Shown: positions 1 to 9,401, counted from the stretch's first letter. The stretch: 64,000 bases of DNA from Erythrobacter litoralis (GCF_001719165.1 NZ_CP017057.1:1984001-2048000); one strand, 5' to 3'. Program-made: numbers and translations. The notes: generated by a model not told the origin, from the letters alone.

Positions 1-411
1 GTGCTGGCATGGAGCGGTGAGGCGATCGCGCGCGAGACGGGTCTCACGACGGGGATCGTCGGTTTCCTGCTGGTCGCCATCGCCACCTCGCTGCCCGAAG
101 CGAGTGCCGTGACGGGGGCGATGAGGCGTGGACATGGCGAACTGGCGATCGGCGAGATCTTCGGCTCGAACATATTCAATCTCGCCATCATCATCGTGAT
201 CGACCTCGTCGCGCGCGGCGATCCGGTGATCGAACGCGCAGGCGAGGCCGAGATAGCCGCCGCAATGCTGCCGCTGATGCTGACCGGCATCTTCGTCATC
301 GGCCTTGTCGAGCGGCGCGACCGCACGGTGTTGCGCATGGGGCCGGATTCGATCGCGGTGATCCTCGCCTATGGCGGGGGCCTTGCCCTGCTCCTTTCCC
401 TCGCGCGATGA
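1..411 (+). CDS. Sodium/calcium exchanger family protein, C-terminal part
   Basis: The reading frame is open at the window edge, so the N-terminal half lies outside and the GTG at base 1 is not necessarily the start. The visible part is a hydrophobic protein with four or five membrane segments. It carries the second alpha-repeat signature of the cation/Ca2+ exchanger superfamily: an ATSLPE stretch near residue 36 and GSNIFN near residue 55. These line the ion path in known members, which exchange Ca2+ for Na+ or H+ across the inner membrane. The exact ion cannot be told from this fragment. It converges on the next gene with a 17-base gap. Confidence 0.85.
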   Translation: MLAWSGEAIARETGLTTGIVGFLLVAIATSLPEASAVTGAMRRGHGELAIGEIFGSNIFNLAIIIVIDLVARGDPVIERAGEAEIAAAMLPLMLTGIFVIGLVERRDRTVLRMGPDSIAVILAYGGGLALLLSLAR

Positions 412-428
412 CCGGGCAGCAAGGACCT

Positions 429-2558
429 TCAGCCGAGCACGACCCGCGCATCGAGCGCGATTGCGCCGCCGGCATCGGCAAGCAGCGGATTGATGTCGAG
501 CTCGGAAATTTCCGGCAGCGCGACCGCCAGGCGCGAGACTCCCTCGATCACGCCTGCGATCGCCCCAAGATCGGCTGCGGGCACGTGGCGATAGCCCGAG
601 AGCAGGCGCGCTATGCGGGTCGCACCGATCATGTCGCGCGCATCCTCCGGCCCGATCGGCGGCAGGCCGGCAGCCTTGTCCGCGACCACCTCGATCGCGG
701 TGCCGCCTGCACCGAACATCACGACCGGGCCAAAGGCGGGATCGCGCGCGATTCCGATGAACAGCTCGTGGGCGGATTTGCGCGCGATCATCGGCTGCAG
801 CGCAAAACCCTCGATCCGCGCCTCGGGGAAGGCACGGGCGAGATGCGCGCGCATCGCCTTGCCTGCGCGCTCCACCGCCGCCGCGTCCGACAGGCCGAGC
901 ACGACGCCGCCGAAATCGGACTTGTGGGTGATGTCGGGCGAGACGATCTTGAGAGCGTAAGGCGCATTGATCGCGCGGCAGGCCGCTTCGGCTTCATCCA
1001 GCGAAGCGATGAAATGCGTCGGCACGACCGGGATGCCGAAGGATTGCAGCAAGCGCTTGGCCTCGATCTCGCTCAGGATCGCGCGACCATCGGCGCGTAT
1101 CCCGGCGAGAACCTCGCGTGCGTCGGCCGTCTCGTCGGGCAGCGCGGGTGCGGGATCCCGGCGCGCGCGCCTGCCCTTTGCCCGGCGCGTCTCGACCAGC
1201 GCGGCAAAACCGGCGACGGCCTGCGATGGCGTTGCAAATACCGGCAGCCCCGCATCCTGCAGCACCGGCGCGGACGCCGCGAGATTGGCATCGCCGAGCC
1301 AGCACGCGAGCACGGGGATCTCGCGGCCGGTCCTGCGTGCCCGCGCAGTCGCGGCAGCGCTCGCGCGGGCCGCTTCGCCCGGCTCGATCAGGCCGGTGGG
1401 GCAATTCATCACCAGCAGCGCATCGACGCCCTCATCCTCAAGCACGGCACGGATCGCCGATTCGTAGCGCACGGCGTCGGCATCGCCGATGATGTCGATC
1501 GGATTGCCGCGCGACCAGCCGGCGGGGCAGGCGCGATCGAGTGCCTCGATCGTGCCCGGGGAAAGCTGCGCGAGATGCCCGCCGGTGCGTGCCAGGGCAT
1601 CGACCGCGAGTATTCCCGCACCCCCGCCATTGGTGAGGATCGCGAGCCGATCGCCCGAACCTTCGGGATGGAGATGCAGCAGGCTTGCAGCGCCGAGCAT
1701 ATCGTCCAGCGTGTCGACCGCGACCACGCCTGCCTTGCGAAAGGCGGCGCGATAGACATCCCACGACCCGGCAAGCGCGCCGGTGTGCGACAACGCCGCC
1801 CGGCCCGCCTCGCGGCTGCGCCCGGCCTTGAGCGCGATGACGGGCTTCGATCCGCTCGCTGCACGAGCCGCTTCGAGGAACCCCGACCCGTCGGCCAGAC
1901 CTTCGATGTAGAGCAGGATCGCGCGGGTCCCGGGATCGCGCGCGAACAGGGCAACAAGCTCGCCTATATCGGTCTGCGCCATGTCGCCGACCGAGACCAC
2001 GGCCGAAAACCCGATTCCGCGCGGGGCCGCCCATTCAAGCATTGCGGTGGCGATCGCGCCGCTCTGCGACAGGAGGACGAGATCGCCGGCTTTCGGCATG
2101 GCGCGCGCGAAGCTCGCATTGAGTGCGTGACGCGGCAGTATGAGACCGAGGCAGTTCGGCCCGATCAGCCGGATCCCTGCCTGGCGCGCGGCCTCCAGCA
2201 TCGCGCGTCCCGCCTCGCTCTGGCGTCCCAGGCCGGCGGAGATCACCACGGCTAGCCGGATGCCCTTCGCGCCCAGTTCGCGCAGAGCAGCCGCGACATG
2301 GGCCGCCGGGATGGCGACAACCGCGAGGCCCGGCCCTTGGGGTATGTCGCTCACGCCCGCGAAATGACCCTCGCCCGGCTCGCCCAGCGGATGCGGATTG
2401 ACGGTGTGCAGCTCGAAGGGGCGCCCCGGGCAGGAGAGATTGTCGTAAACGCTTCTGCCGACCGATCCCGGTCGCCGCGAAGCACCCACCAGCACCACGC
2501 GCGGCGGTTCAAGCCAGTCGAGCTGGATTGGCGCAAGGCCTGTCTCCGCAAGCTGCAT
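429..2558 (-). CDS. ADP-forming acyl-CoA synthetase (acetate-CoA ligase family, fused alpha-beta form)
   Basis: This 709-residue protein has the order CoA-binding Rossmann domain (about residues 15-140, with VVLVGASRRPGSVG), succinyl-CoA ligase-like domains, and a C-terminal ATP-grasp domain (from about residue 480). The SHTGAL stretch near residue 258 holds the histidine that is phosphorylated in this family. Such enzymes interconvert acyl-CoA, ADP and phosphate with free acid, CoA and ATP; the acyl substrate is not predictable here. There is no fused GNAT acetyltransferase domain. The start ATG lies three bases after the stop of the upstream cation ATPase, with AGGGG directly before it, so the two genes are co-transcribed and probably translationally coupled. 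Confidence 0.9.
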   Translation of the reverse strand: MQLAETGLAPIQLDWLEPPRVVLVGASRRPGSVGRSVYDNLSCPGRPFELHTVNPHPLGEPGEGHFAGVSDIPQGPGLAVVAIPAAHVAAALRELGAKGIRLAVVISAGLGRQSEAGRAMLEAARQAGIRLIGPNCLGLILPRHALNASFARAMPKAGDLVLLSQSGAIATAMLEWAAPRGIGFSAVVSVGDMAQTDIGELVALFARDPGTRAILLYIEGLADGSGFLEAARAASGSKPVIALKAGRSREAGRAALSHTGALAGSWDVYRAAFRKAGVVAVDTLDDMLGAASLLHLHPEGSGDRLAILTNGGGAGILAVDALARTGGHLAQLSPGTIEALDRACPAGWSRGNPIDIIGDADAVRYESAIRAVLEDEGVDALLVMNCPTGLIEPGEAARASAAATARARRTGREIPVLACWLGDANLAASAPVLQDAGLPVFATPSQAVAGFAALVETRRAKGRRARRDPAPALPDETADAREVLAGIRADGRAILSEIEAKRLLQSFGIPVVPTHFIASLDEAEAACRAINAPYALKIVSPDITHKSDFGGVVLGLSDAAAVERAGKAMRAHLARAFPEARIEGFALQPMIARKSAHELFIGIARDPAFGPVVMFGAGGTAIEVVADKAAGLPPIGPEDARDMIGATRIARLLSGYRHVPAADLGAIAGVIEGVSRLAVALPEISELDINPLLADAGGAIALDARVVLG

Positions 2559-2561
2559 CCC

Positions 2562-5270
2562 CTACCCCTTTCGCCGCGCATCGCTCGAGCGTTGTTGGTG
2601 CACACGATAGGTCTTGGCCGCTTCGGTGGCCAGCAGGACGGCAAGCGCGCTTGCCCCGCACAGCCACGCGAAACCCGGCTCGACGGGCCCGGTGCCGAGC
2701 AGGTCGCGCAGCAACGGAACACTCATCGCCGCCGCCTGCAGGGCGATCGCGGCTGCCATGCCGAGGAACATCCAATTGTTCTCGGGCGGATGCCAGCGCC
2801 AGAACGGGACCTCGAGATTGCGGATGCTGAGAAGGAAGGCGACCTGGAAGGTCACGACCAGCACCAGTACGTGATTGCGTGCTTCGGCGATTGCCATGCC
2901 GCTCGCGAGGCGATCGTGCAGCACCCACACCGCTATCCCGGTCATCAGCACTGCACCCGGCAGCATGAGGATCAGCGTCGCCCGGTCGATCAGCCGTGCG
3001 AGCCCGCGCACGGGCGGGCGGCGCAGTTCATTGCCATCCCCCGTGCCGAAACCGAGAGTCACGTCGAGAACGCCATTGGTCACCAGGTTGAGCCATAGCA
3101 ATTGCACCGCGGTGAGCGGCATCGGCAGGGCAAGCGCGAGCGCGACGAGGAACATCAGGATCTCGGCAGCGCCGGTCGAAAGCATGAACATCACGATCTT
3201 GCGGATATTGGCGAGCACCACGCGTCCTTCCTCGATACCCGCGACGATCGTGGCGAAATTGTCATCGGCAAGCACGAGATCGGCAGCGCCGCGCGCAACA
3301 TCGGTGCCGCCGCGCCCCATGGCGATGCCGATATTGGCCGCATGGAGCGCCGGGCCGTCATTCACCCCGTCCCCGGTGACCGCCACCACATGCCCCTGAC
3401 TGCGAAAGACCTGCACCACTTCGAGCTTCTGCGCCGGATCGATCCGCGCGAAGATCCGCTTGTCCGCAATCGCCGCGCCGCGATCGGCCATGTCGGCGAG
3501 TTCACGGCCGGTGACGACCCGGTCAGAACCCACATCCATGCCCAATCGCCGCGCGATGGCGAGAGCGGTCGCCGGATGGTCGCCCGTAACCATGGCGACC
3601 GCGACACCTGCCGCGCGGCATTCGGCCACCGCCTCGACGACACCATGGCGCAGCGGATCGGCGAGACCGACGAAGCCCAGGAATTCCATGCCCGAAAACC
3701 GTTCGCGCAGGCGCTTTTCGCCGGGTCCGATCCTGACTCGGGCAAGCGCGAGGACCCGGTAGCCGCCCCCGGCCATCGTTTCGGCGAGCGCCTCGGGGGC
3801 CGGCCCCTCGCTGCGCTCATCGCGGCACATGGGCAGCACGGCTTCGGGAGCTCCCTTGACGAACAACCATCGCTGCTGCGCGCGCTCGGCCTCGACCGCG
3901 GCATATCTGAGAGCAGGCTCGTAAGGGACGCGAAACAGCCTTTCCCCGGCCAGCAGGGCCGCGACATCGCAGCCGCTTTCGCGCGCGAAATCGATGAGCG
4001 CCAGATCGACCGCATCGCCCGCCGCCCCCTGCTGCTCGTCCTGAAACTGCGCCTCGTTACACAAGGCCGCCGCTTCCGCGAGCGCGGCGAGCGCTTCGCG
4101 CTGCCCCGCCCGCAAGAGCGGCTGATCGTCGAGCCATTCGCCGCGCGCGATTTCCGCGCCATCGGCAAGCACGGCCCGCTCGACCGTCAAACGGTTGGCG
4201 GTAAGCGTGCCGGTCTTGTCGCTCGCGATCAGGGTGCACGCGCCCAGCCCCTCGACCGCGGGCAGAGCCCGGATGATGACATTGCGCCTCGCCATCCGCC
4301 GCGCTGCCGCGGCGAGTGCCACCGTGACCGCGACCGGCATTCCTTCCGGGATCGCGGCCACGGCAAGCGCGATCGCCAGAAGCACGATCTCGCGCCAGCC
4401 CTGCCCCTCGATAGCGAGCAGCCCCGAGATCACGAGAATGAGAGCAAGCGTGGCAATCGCGATCTGGCGAGCGAGCACGCGCATGCGCTCGACCAGCGGG
4501 ACCGCTCCGCCGCTCGCGCGGGCCTCGGCGAGCGACAGATCGATCCGGCCCAGTTCGGTCCGCCCCCCGGTCCGCACGGCCAGCCCCGTTCCCCGGCCGC
4601 GCAGGACATAGGTGCCGGCATGAACCATGTTGACCCGCTCGGCGACGGCGCTTGCCGGATCGAGCACGTCCCCGGCACGCTTGGCCACGGGCAGGGCCTC
4701 TCCGGTGAAGGTGGATTCGTCCACTTCGAGCCCGCTCGCCTCGACCAGTCGCAGGTCTGCGGTCACCGCCATGCCGCTTTCCAGTTCGACGATGTCGCCC
4801 GGGACGATCTGCTCGGCCGCGATTTCCCGCGCGGCCCCGGCGCGCCGCAATCGCGCGCTGTGCGGCACGAGTGAGCGCAGCGCCCGGGCGCTGGCATCGG
4901 CCTTGATCTCCTGGAACGCGCCGATCGCGGCGTTGAGCAGCAGGACGCCGAAGATGAACAAGGCATCGAAGCGATCGCCGATCACGAGCGAAAGCGCGCC
5001 TGCGACCAGCAGGAGATAGATGAGCGGACTGAGGAACTGCCTCGCGAAGATGCGCAGCGGCCCTTGCCGTGTCCTTTCCGGAAGGCGGTTGTGCCCGTAT
5101 CGTTCGAGCCGGGCAGCCGCCTCCTCCTCGGAAAGCCCGGCGAGTTGCGTATCGAGCGCTGCGAGCGCCTGCGCAGCTTCGATCGCGTGCCAGCAAGGCT
5201 CGCCCGCCTGCTTCGCGCGGGCAGGCGAACCAGCCTTTGCCTTGGCCATGCCGGGCCTGCCCCTCGACAT
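2562..5270 (-). CDS. P-type cation-transporting ATPase (P2-type)
   Basis: The frame stays open to 5618, but the ATG at 5270 has AGGAGG six bases upstream and gives a 902-residue protein of the usual family length. It shows an N-terminal cation-ATPase domain, an actuator TGEALPV motif, a PEGMP membrane motif, the phosphorylation site DKTGT (Asp near residue 351) and the GDGVND hinge near residue 632. The C-terminal membrane segments are present. The enzyme should pump cations across the inner membrane using ATP. The PEG(L/M)P motif is found in Ca2+-type pumps, but the ion is not certain. It is followed with almost no gap by the acyl-CoA synthetase gene. Confidence 0.9.
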   Translation of the reverse strand: MSRGRPGMAKAKAGSPARAKQAGEPCWHAIEAAQALAALDTQLAGLSEEEAAARLERYGHNRLPERTRQGPLRIFARQFLSPLIYLLLVAGALSLVIGDRFDALFIFGVLLLNAAIGAFQEIKADASARALRSLVPHSARLRRAGAAREIAAEQIVPGDIVELESGMAVTADLRLVEASGLEVDESTFTGEALPVAKRAGDVLDPASAVAERVNMVHAGTYVLRGRGTGLAVRTGGRTELGRIDLSLAEARASGGAVPLVERMRVLARQIAIATLALILVISGLLAIEGQGWREIVLLAIALAVAAIPEGMPVAVTVALAAAARRMARRNVIIRALPAVEGLGACTLIASDKTGTLTANRLTVERAVLADGAEIARGEWLDDQPLLRAGQREALAALAEAAALCNEAQFQDEQQGAAGDAVDLALIDFARESGCDVAALLAGERLFRVPYEPALRYAAVEAERAQQRWLFVKGAPEAVLPMCRDERSEGPAPEALAETMAGGGYRVLALARVRIGPGEKRLRERFSGMEFLGFVGLADPLRHGVVEAVAECRAAGVAVAMVTGDHPATALAIARRLGMDVGSDRVVTGRELADMADRGAAIADKRIFARIDPAQKLEVVQVFRSQGHVVAVTGDGVNDGPALHAANIGIAMGRGGTDVARGAADLVLADDNFATIVAGIEEGRVVLANIRKIVMFMLSTGAAEILMFLVALALALPMPLTAVQLLWLNLVTNGVLDVTLGFGTGDGNELRRPPVRGLARLIDRATLILMLPGAVLMTGIAVWVLHDRLASGMAIAEARNHVLVLVVTFQVAFLLSIRNLEVPFWRWHPPENNWMFLGMAAAIALQAAAMSVPLLRDLLGTGPVEPGFAWLCGASALAVLLATEAAKTYRVHQQRSSDARRKG

Positions 5271-5682
5271 TGCGCGCCTCCTGCCCAAGGGCGCAGTGTG
5301 CGCTCGGCGCGGCCTCCGGCGATCCGTAAACACCCTGAGGGCCGCCGCGCGCGGCCGCGAATGGTGCGGATCGGACAGGTCAATGCCGAACATGCCGAAG
5401 TTCCCGCGGGGCTGAAGGAAGGCGAGAGCGTGCTCCCCAGCCCACCGGCATCCCTTGTCGAGGGAACCCGCATGTCGATGGATCCGGCTGACGCAGGAGG
5501 GGCCCCGGCCCCCCGCACGCGGAATGTGATGGCGAAAACACGGTACCCGATCAGATCGACCCGACCCCATTTTTCGCAAGCCAAGACCGAAATCTCGGCC
5601 TAAGGGGGCCGGGAGCACCAGACGTCGATTGCCCCGGCACCTGACTTGCGAAGAGCGATTTCGCCGTTCGCAGCGAAAGCTC
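5271..5682. other. Gene-free divergent intergenic region
   Basis: This stretch separates the cation ATPase (minus strand) from the DEAD-box helicase (plus strand) and must hold both promoters. Open frames cross it on both strands, but their translations have no recognisable domain and the ATPase has a much better start at 5270. I see no tRNA, terminator or transposon remnant. The tandem repeat just downstream is listed separately. Confidence 0.5.
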
Positions 5683-5731
5683 GCCTCCCTTCCGATTACG
5701 CCTCCCTCCGATTACGCCTCCCTCCGATTAC
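5683..5731. repeat. Three tandem copies of a 16-base unit before the helicase start
   Basis: The unit GCCTCCCTCCGATTAC occurs three times head to tail (5683-5699 with one extra T, 5700-5715, 5716-5731), ending 11 bases before the proposed helicase ATG at 5743. The copies are identical apart from the extra base, so the array is recent. It occupies the leader and the position where a ribosome binding site would be expected. Confidence 0.9.
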
Positions 5732-5742
5732 AGGCCCATGCC

Positions 5743-7521
5743 ATGAACTTCCCCCCCCTTCCCTCCAGCCTTCAGGCTGCCATTTCCGAGCGCGGTTACG
5801 CGACCGCTACTGCCGTGCAGGCGCAGGTCATGCAGCCCGAAGCCGCCGGTCGCGATCTGGTCGTGTCCGCCCAGACCGGGTCGGGCAAGACGATTGCCTT
5901 CGGCCTCGCGATGGCGGAGCAATTGCTGGACGACGATGGCAGGACCCCCGTCGCCGGAAAGCCGCTTGCCCTGATCATTGCCCCGACGCGCGAGCTTGCC
6001 CTGCAGGTCAGTCGCGAACTGGCATGGCTCTATGGCAAGGCCGGCGCGCGTATTGCCACCTGCGTCGGCGGCATGAACCCGCAACAGGAACGCAACGCCC
6101 TGCGGTCCGGCCCCTCCATCGTCGTCGGAACGCCCGGGAGGCTTCGTGACCATCTCGAACGAGGCGCGCTGGACCTGTCCGCGCTCAAGGTCGTGGTGCT
6201 CGATGAGGCGGACGAAATGCTCGACATGGGCTTTCGCGAAGAGCTCGAGGAAATTCTCGATGCCACGCCGGAAGATCGGCGGACCTTGTTGTTCTCTGCC
6301 ACCATGCCGCGTCCGATCGAAGCGCTCGCTCGCCGCTACCAGCGCGATGCGCTCCGGATCGCGACGACGGGCGAGGGCCGCGGCCATGGCGACATTTCCT
6401 ATCAAGCGGTGGCGGTGTCCCCGACCGAAATCGAAAACGCAATCGTCAACCTGTTGCGTTACCACGAAGCCGAAACGGCCATCCTGTTCTGCGCGACCCG
6501 CGAGAGGGTCCGTCACTTGCACGCGATCCTGCAGGAACGCGGATTTGCCGTCGTCGCCCTGTCGGGCGAGCATTCGCAATCCGAACGCAATCAGGCGCTT
6601 CAGGCGATGCGGGACCGCAGGGCGCGCGTCTGCGTCGCCACCGACGTCGCTGCACGCGGCATTGACCTGCCTACCCTCAGCCTCGTCATCCATGTCGAGA
6701 TTCCGCGCGATGCGGAAAGCCTGCAACATCGCTCAGGCCGAACCGGACGTGCCGGAAAGAAAGGCACGGCGGTCCTGATCGTGCCTTTCTCGCGGCGCAA
6801 GCGCGTCGACGCGATGCTGCGCCATGCGAAGATATCGGCGCAATGGGTCGAGGCGCCCGATCGCGAAGCCATCAAGTCAAAGGACCGAGAACGTCTGCTC
6901 GAAAAGCTTCTCCAGCCGGTCGAAGTGGATGACGGCGATTCTGAACTGGTCGAGCGCCTGCTGGCCGAACGCACCCCGGCGCAGATCGCTGCCATGCTGG
7001 TGCAGGCTCACCGCGCAAGCATGCCCGAACCCGAAGACCTGATCGCCAACACGCCGGAAGCACGCCATGAAGCGCAAAAGGACAGGAAACGTCCGGGCTT
7101 CGAAGATACGGTCTGGTTCCGACTTGACCTGGGACGCCGCCAGAATGCCGATCCGCGCTGGATCCTCCCCTTGCTGTGCCGCCGCGGCCATATCACCCGC
7201 AACGAAGTCGGAGCGATCCGCATCGGCCAGGATGAGACCTACTTTCAGATCCCGCGCCAGATTGCAGACAGGTTTGCCGGTGCCGCTGCTCGATCGGCGC
7301 ACAGCGACGGCGACGAAGATCCCGTCACCATAGAGATGTCTGAAACAGGCCCCCGCGAAGCGGCCAAGGCCAGTCGCAAACGACACCATGCAAACAGCAC
7401 CGCGGACCGGCCACGAGCAAAGGCAAAGCCCGCATTCAAGAAGTTCGACAAGCCGAAAGGCAAGAAGGGCGGGAAACCGGGCAAACCGCCCGTGGCTTCA
7501 CCCAAGAAGAAACGGCCCTAG
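5743..7521 (+). CDS. DEAD-box ATP-dependent RNA helicase with DbpA-like RNA-binding domain
   Basis: The 592-residue product has a full helicase core: SAQTGSGKT (near residue 43), PTRELALQ, DEAD (near 154), SAT, and the second RecA lobe ending in HRSGRTGRAG. A DbpA-type RNA-binding domain follows (about 455-515, with WFRLDLGRRQNADPRWILPL) and then a lysine-rich basic tail. Such proteins unwind RNA during ribosome assembly or cold adaptation. The tail and C-terminal domain point to rRNA as the target, but the specific helix is not predictable. The ATG at 5743 is chosen because homology begins there. An upstream in-frame ATG at 5629 would add 38 residues, partly encoded by the tandem repeat. Confidence 0.92.
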   Translation: MNFPPLPSSLQAAISERGYATATAVQAQVMQPEAAGRDLVVSAQTGSGKTIAFGLAMAEQLLDDDGRTPVAGKPLALIIAPTRELALQVSRELAWLYGKAGARIATCVGGMNPQQERNALRSGPSIVVGTPGRLRDHLERGALDLSALKVVVLDEADEMLDMGFREELEEILDATPEDRRTLLFSATMPRPIEALARRYQRDALRIATTGEGRGHGDISYQAVAVSPTEIENAIVNLLRYHEAETAILFCATRERVRHLHAILQERGFAVVALSGEHSQSERNQALQAMRDRRARVCVATDVAARGIDLPTLSLVIHVEIPRDAESLQHRSGRTGRAGKKGTAVLIVPFSRRKRVDAMLRHAKISAQWVEAPDREAIKSKDRERLLEKLLQPVEVDDGDSELVERLLAERTPAQIAAMLVQAHRASMPEPEDLIANTPEARHEAQKDRKRPGFEDTVWFRLDLGRRQNADPRWILPLLCRRGHITRNEVGAIRIGQDETYFQIPRQIADRFAGAAARSAHSDGDEDPVTIEMSETGPREAAKASRKRHHANSTADRPRAKAKPAFKKFDKPKGKKGGKPGKPPVASPKKKRP

Positions 7522-7543
7522 AGCCGGTTTTCTTGCAACGGAC

Positions 7544-7596
7544 TGGTAGCGCAGGAAGGCCTCGAACCTACGGCCCGCTGATTATGATTCCAGCGG
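7544..7596 (-). pseudogene. Decayed 3' half of a tRNA-Met (CAU)
   Basis: Read on the minus strand, this segment matches the anticodon arm, T arm and CCA end of the intact tRNA-Met at 12345-12421. The anticodon region GGAATCATAATC (12 bases) and CTCGAAC in the T arm are identical, and about 40 of 51 positions agree overall. The D arm and 5' acceptor strand are absent and the stems are disrupted, so it cannot fold as a tRNA. It lies downstream of the intact gene in the same orientation, as a displaced 3' tRNA end does at the far side of an integrated island. Confidence 0.7.
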
Positions 7597-7731
7597 GAAC
7601 GTAAGAATAGACGAGCACCTTGTCGGCAAGGCTGCAGTCGATGGCGTCAAGCACCGTGACGATGCCGGTCCCGGTCCCGGGAAAGGATCACCGACCGTTC
7701 GGGCTGACCCTCCGTCATTCCCCTGGGCCTT

Positions 7732-8562
7732 TCACGCGGCCCCGGCTTGCAGGGGCTGCGCCATCGCCCCCTTCTGCTGCTCGACGACGTACGGCGGCTC
7801 GTATCCCGCTTCGCCGAAGGTCCGGGCGATCAGCTTGTTGGTGTCGAAATAGACCTGCCAGTAGTGGTCGGTGTGACAATAGGGCCGCACCGCAAGCACC
7901 GTGCCGCGTTCGTTGAAATCGAGAATCTCGACGTCGGGCGGCGGCAGGTCGAGGACGTTCGGTATCGAAGCCAGCGCGGGCTTGAGCCGTTCGATCGCTT
8001 CGAGCGGATCCACCCCAAAGGCAAGCTGCGCGGTGCGGTCGACGCGGCGATAGTCGTGGGCGGAAAAGTTTTTCACCACGTCGCCCAGGATCGCGGAATT
8101 GCCGATGATGGTCTGCACGTTGTCCGGGCTGGTGATGACCGTGTTGAAGAGCCCGACTTCGGTCACGGTCCCCTCGATCCCGCCGCCCACGACATAGTCG
8201 CCGACCTTGTAGGGGCGGAAGATGATAAGAAACGCGCCGGCCGCGAAATTGCTGAGCAGGCCCGACCATGCCGCGCCCACGGCGAGGCCGACACCGGCGA
8301 GGAGGGCCGCAAAGCTGGTCGTCTCGATCCCGAAATAGCCCAGAATCGCCACTACCAGAATGATGTTGAGCACGACCGACAGGATCGAGGCGATGTAGCG
8401 TTGCAGGGTCGAGTCGAAATTGCGGGCGGTCAGCACCTTGCCCAGCACTCCGATCGCGAAACCGATCAGCCAGCGCCCAATCATGTAGAGCACGAAACCC
8501 GCCGCGATCTGCAAGGCGGCCGCGGTGATCATCGCGGAAACAGTTGCCCAGTCCATTTCCAT
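7732..8562 (-). CDS. Small-conductance mechanosensitive channel (MscS family)
   Basis: The 276-residue protein has three N-terminal membrane segments followed by the MscS beta and alpha/beta domains. The pore-lining helix is visible as a Gly/Ala-rich stretch (AALLAGVGLAVGAAWSG) and is followed by GAFLIIFRPYKVGDYV, typical of the family. It should open under membrane tension and release solutes during hypo-osmotic shock. The ATG at 8562 is preferred to the one at 8595 because AGGA lies eight bases upstream of it. It sits within the tRNA-bounded segment at 7.5-12.4 kb. Confidence 0.92.
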   Translation of the reverse strand: MEMDWATVSAMITAAALQIAAGFVLYMIGRWLIGFAIGVLGKVLTARNFDSTLQRYIASILSVVLNIILVVAILGYFGIETTSFAALLAGVGLAVGAAWSGLLSNFAAGAFLIIFRPYKVGDYVVGGGIEGTVTEVGLFNTVITSPDNVQTIIGNSAILGDVVKNFSAHDYRRVDRTAQLAFGVDPLEAIERLKPALASIPNVLDLPPPDVEILDFNERGTVLAVRPYCHTDHYWQVYFDTNKLIARTFGEAGYEPPYVVEQQKGAMAQPLQAGAA

Positions 8563-8613
8563 GTCATCGTTCCTATCACTATACCGCCCCGCCAAGTCGA
8601 GGCATGTTTCCTC

Positions 8614-9000
8614 TTAATCCCGCACGAATTCCTCGACCCCTATGCCCACGACCACACCGGTGCGCCGCGCCGTGCGGCTGGCTCGACGCTGGTCGTAATA
8701 ATATTCCTCGCGGCAATAGCGTTCATAGCGCCTGTCGTTGCGGTAATGGTCCATGCATTCGCGGTAGTCGTCGCGGGCGTTGTCGCGCGCGACCGCGCCC
8801 GCGATCCCGGCAGCGGCAGTCCCCGCGATGACGCCCGCGCGGCGCGCGTCGCGGCGATTGTCCCAGTCTTCCCAGCGATCGTGATGGTGATGTCGCCGGT
8901 CCCGTTCGCGGTCCCAGCGATCAGCATGCGCGCTCGACGCGATGCCGACAAGGGCGATAGCCGCCGCAGCGGCAAGAGCGATGCTGCGTGCCGCGCTCAT
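8614..9000 (-). CDS. Small secreted basic protein with His/Arg/Asp-rich region, unknown function
   Basis: This 128-residue protein starts with a clear signal peptide ending in SSAHA (about residue 26). The mature part opens with a His/Arg/Asp-rich stretch including four consecutive histidines, which could bind metal. An Ala/Gly hydrophobic patch (AGVIAGTAAAGIAGAVA) and a Tyr/Arg/Cys-containing tail follow. I recognise no family. Its ATG overlaps the stop of the upstream lipoprotein gene by four bases, so both should be made from one transcript and work in the envelope. Confidence 0.7.
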   Translation of the reverse strand: MSAARSIALAAAAAIALVGIASSAHADRWDRERDRRHHHHDRWEDWDNRRDARRAGVIAGTAAAGIAGAVARDNARDDYRECMDHYRNDRRYERYCREEYYYDQRRASRTARRTGVVVGIGVEEFVRD

Positions 9001-9401
9001 AAGGTAGCCGCCTCGAACAGGCTCACGGCTTCAGGGGCTTCGGCTTTCGAACAGGCGCGAAAGACGCTGCCCGCCGTCTCGGCCATCCAATCCTGGCTGA
9101 GCGCGGCGATCTCGCCGCCCCGCACGCCGTACAGGTAACCGTGCAGCCAGGTCAGGCCGTTGGCGATTTCGTCCTGCGCGGCGAGCGACGCGCCATCGGT
9201 CGGCTGCGTCCGTGCGATCGCGACCGTGGCGAGGAAATCGGCGCAGGTGAGCCGCATGAGATCGTCCGAAGCAGCTATGACAGGGGCCTGATCGGGCCGT
9301 TCGAGCCCGTCCTCTCCGGCACTGACCGAAGCGTCCTGCGGGCCGCAGGCGGCGAGCGCGATGGCGGCCAGTGCTGGCGCTAAGAAGCCAGTCTTCTTCA
9401 T
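8997..9401 (-). CDS. HdeA-like lipoprotein
   Basis: The 134-residue protein begins with a lipoprotein signal (LAACG lipobox, Cys near residue 19). After a short linker it has the pattern LTCADFL followed by an amphipathic stretch and a second cysteine (FRACSK). This matches the HdeA/HdeB layout of two disulfide-forming cysteines with a DFL motif after the first. HdeA proteins are periplasmic acid-stress chaperones, but here the lipid anchor would hold it in a membrane. The family call rests on the motif pattern only. It is coupled by a 4-base overlap to the small basic protein gene downstream. Confidence 0.6.
   Translation of the reverse strand: MKKTGFLAPALAAIALAACGPQDASVSAGEDGLERPDQAPVIAASDDLMRLTCADFLATVAIARTQPTDGASLAAQDEIANGLTWLHGYLYGVRGGEIAALSQDWMAETAGSVFRACSKAEAPEAVSLFEAATL

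Noticed and set aside
408..2255. A 615-residue open frame on the plus strand opposite the acyl-CoA synthetase.
   Set aside because: Its translation is Arg/Ala/Gly-rich without any domain, and the minus strand encodes a full, recognisable enzyme. High GC content leaves long open frames opposite real genes.
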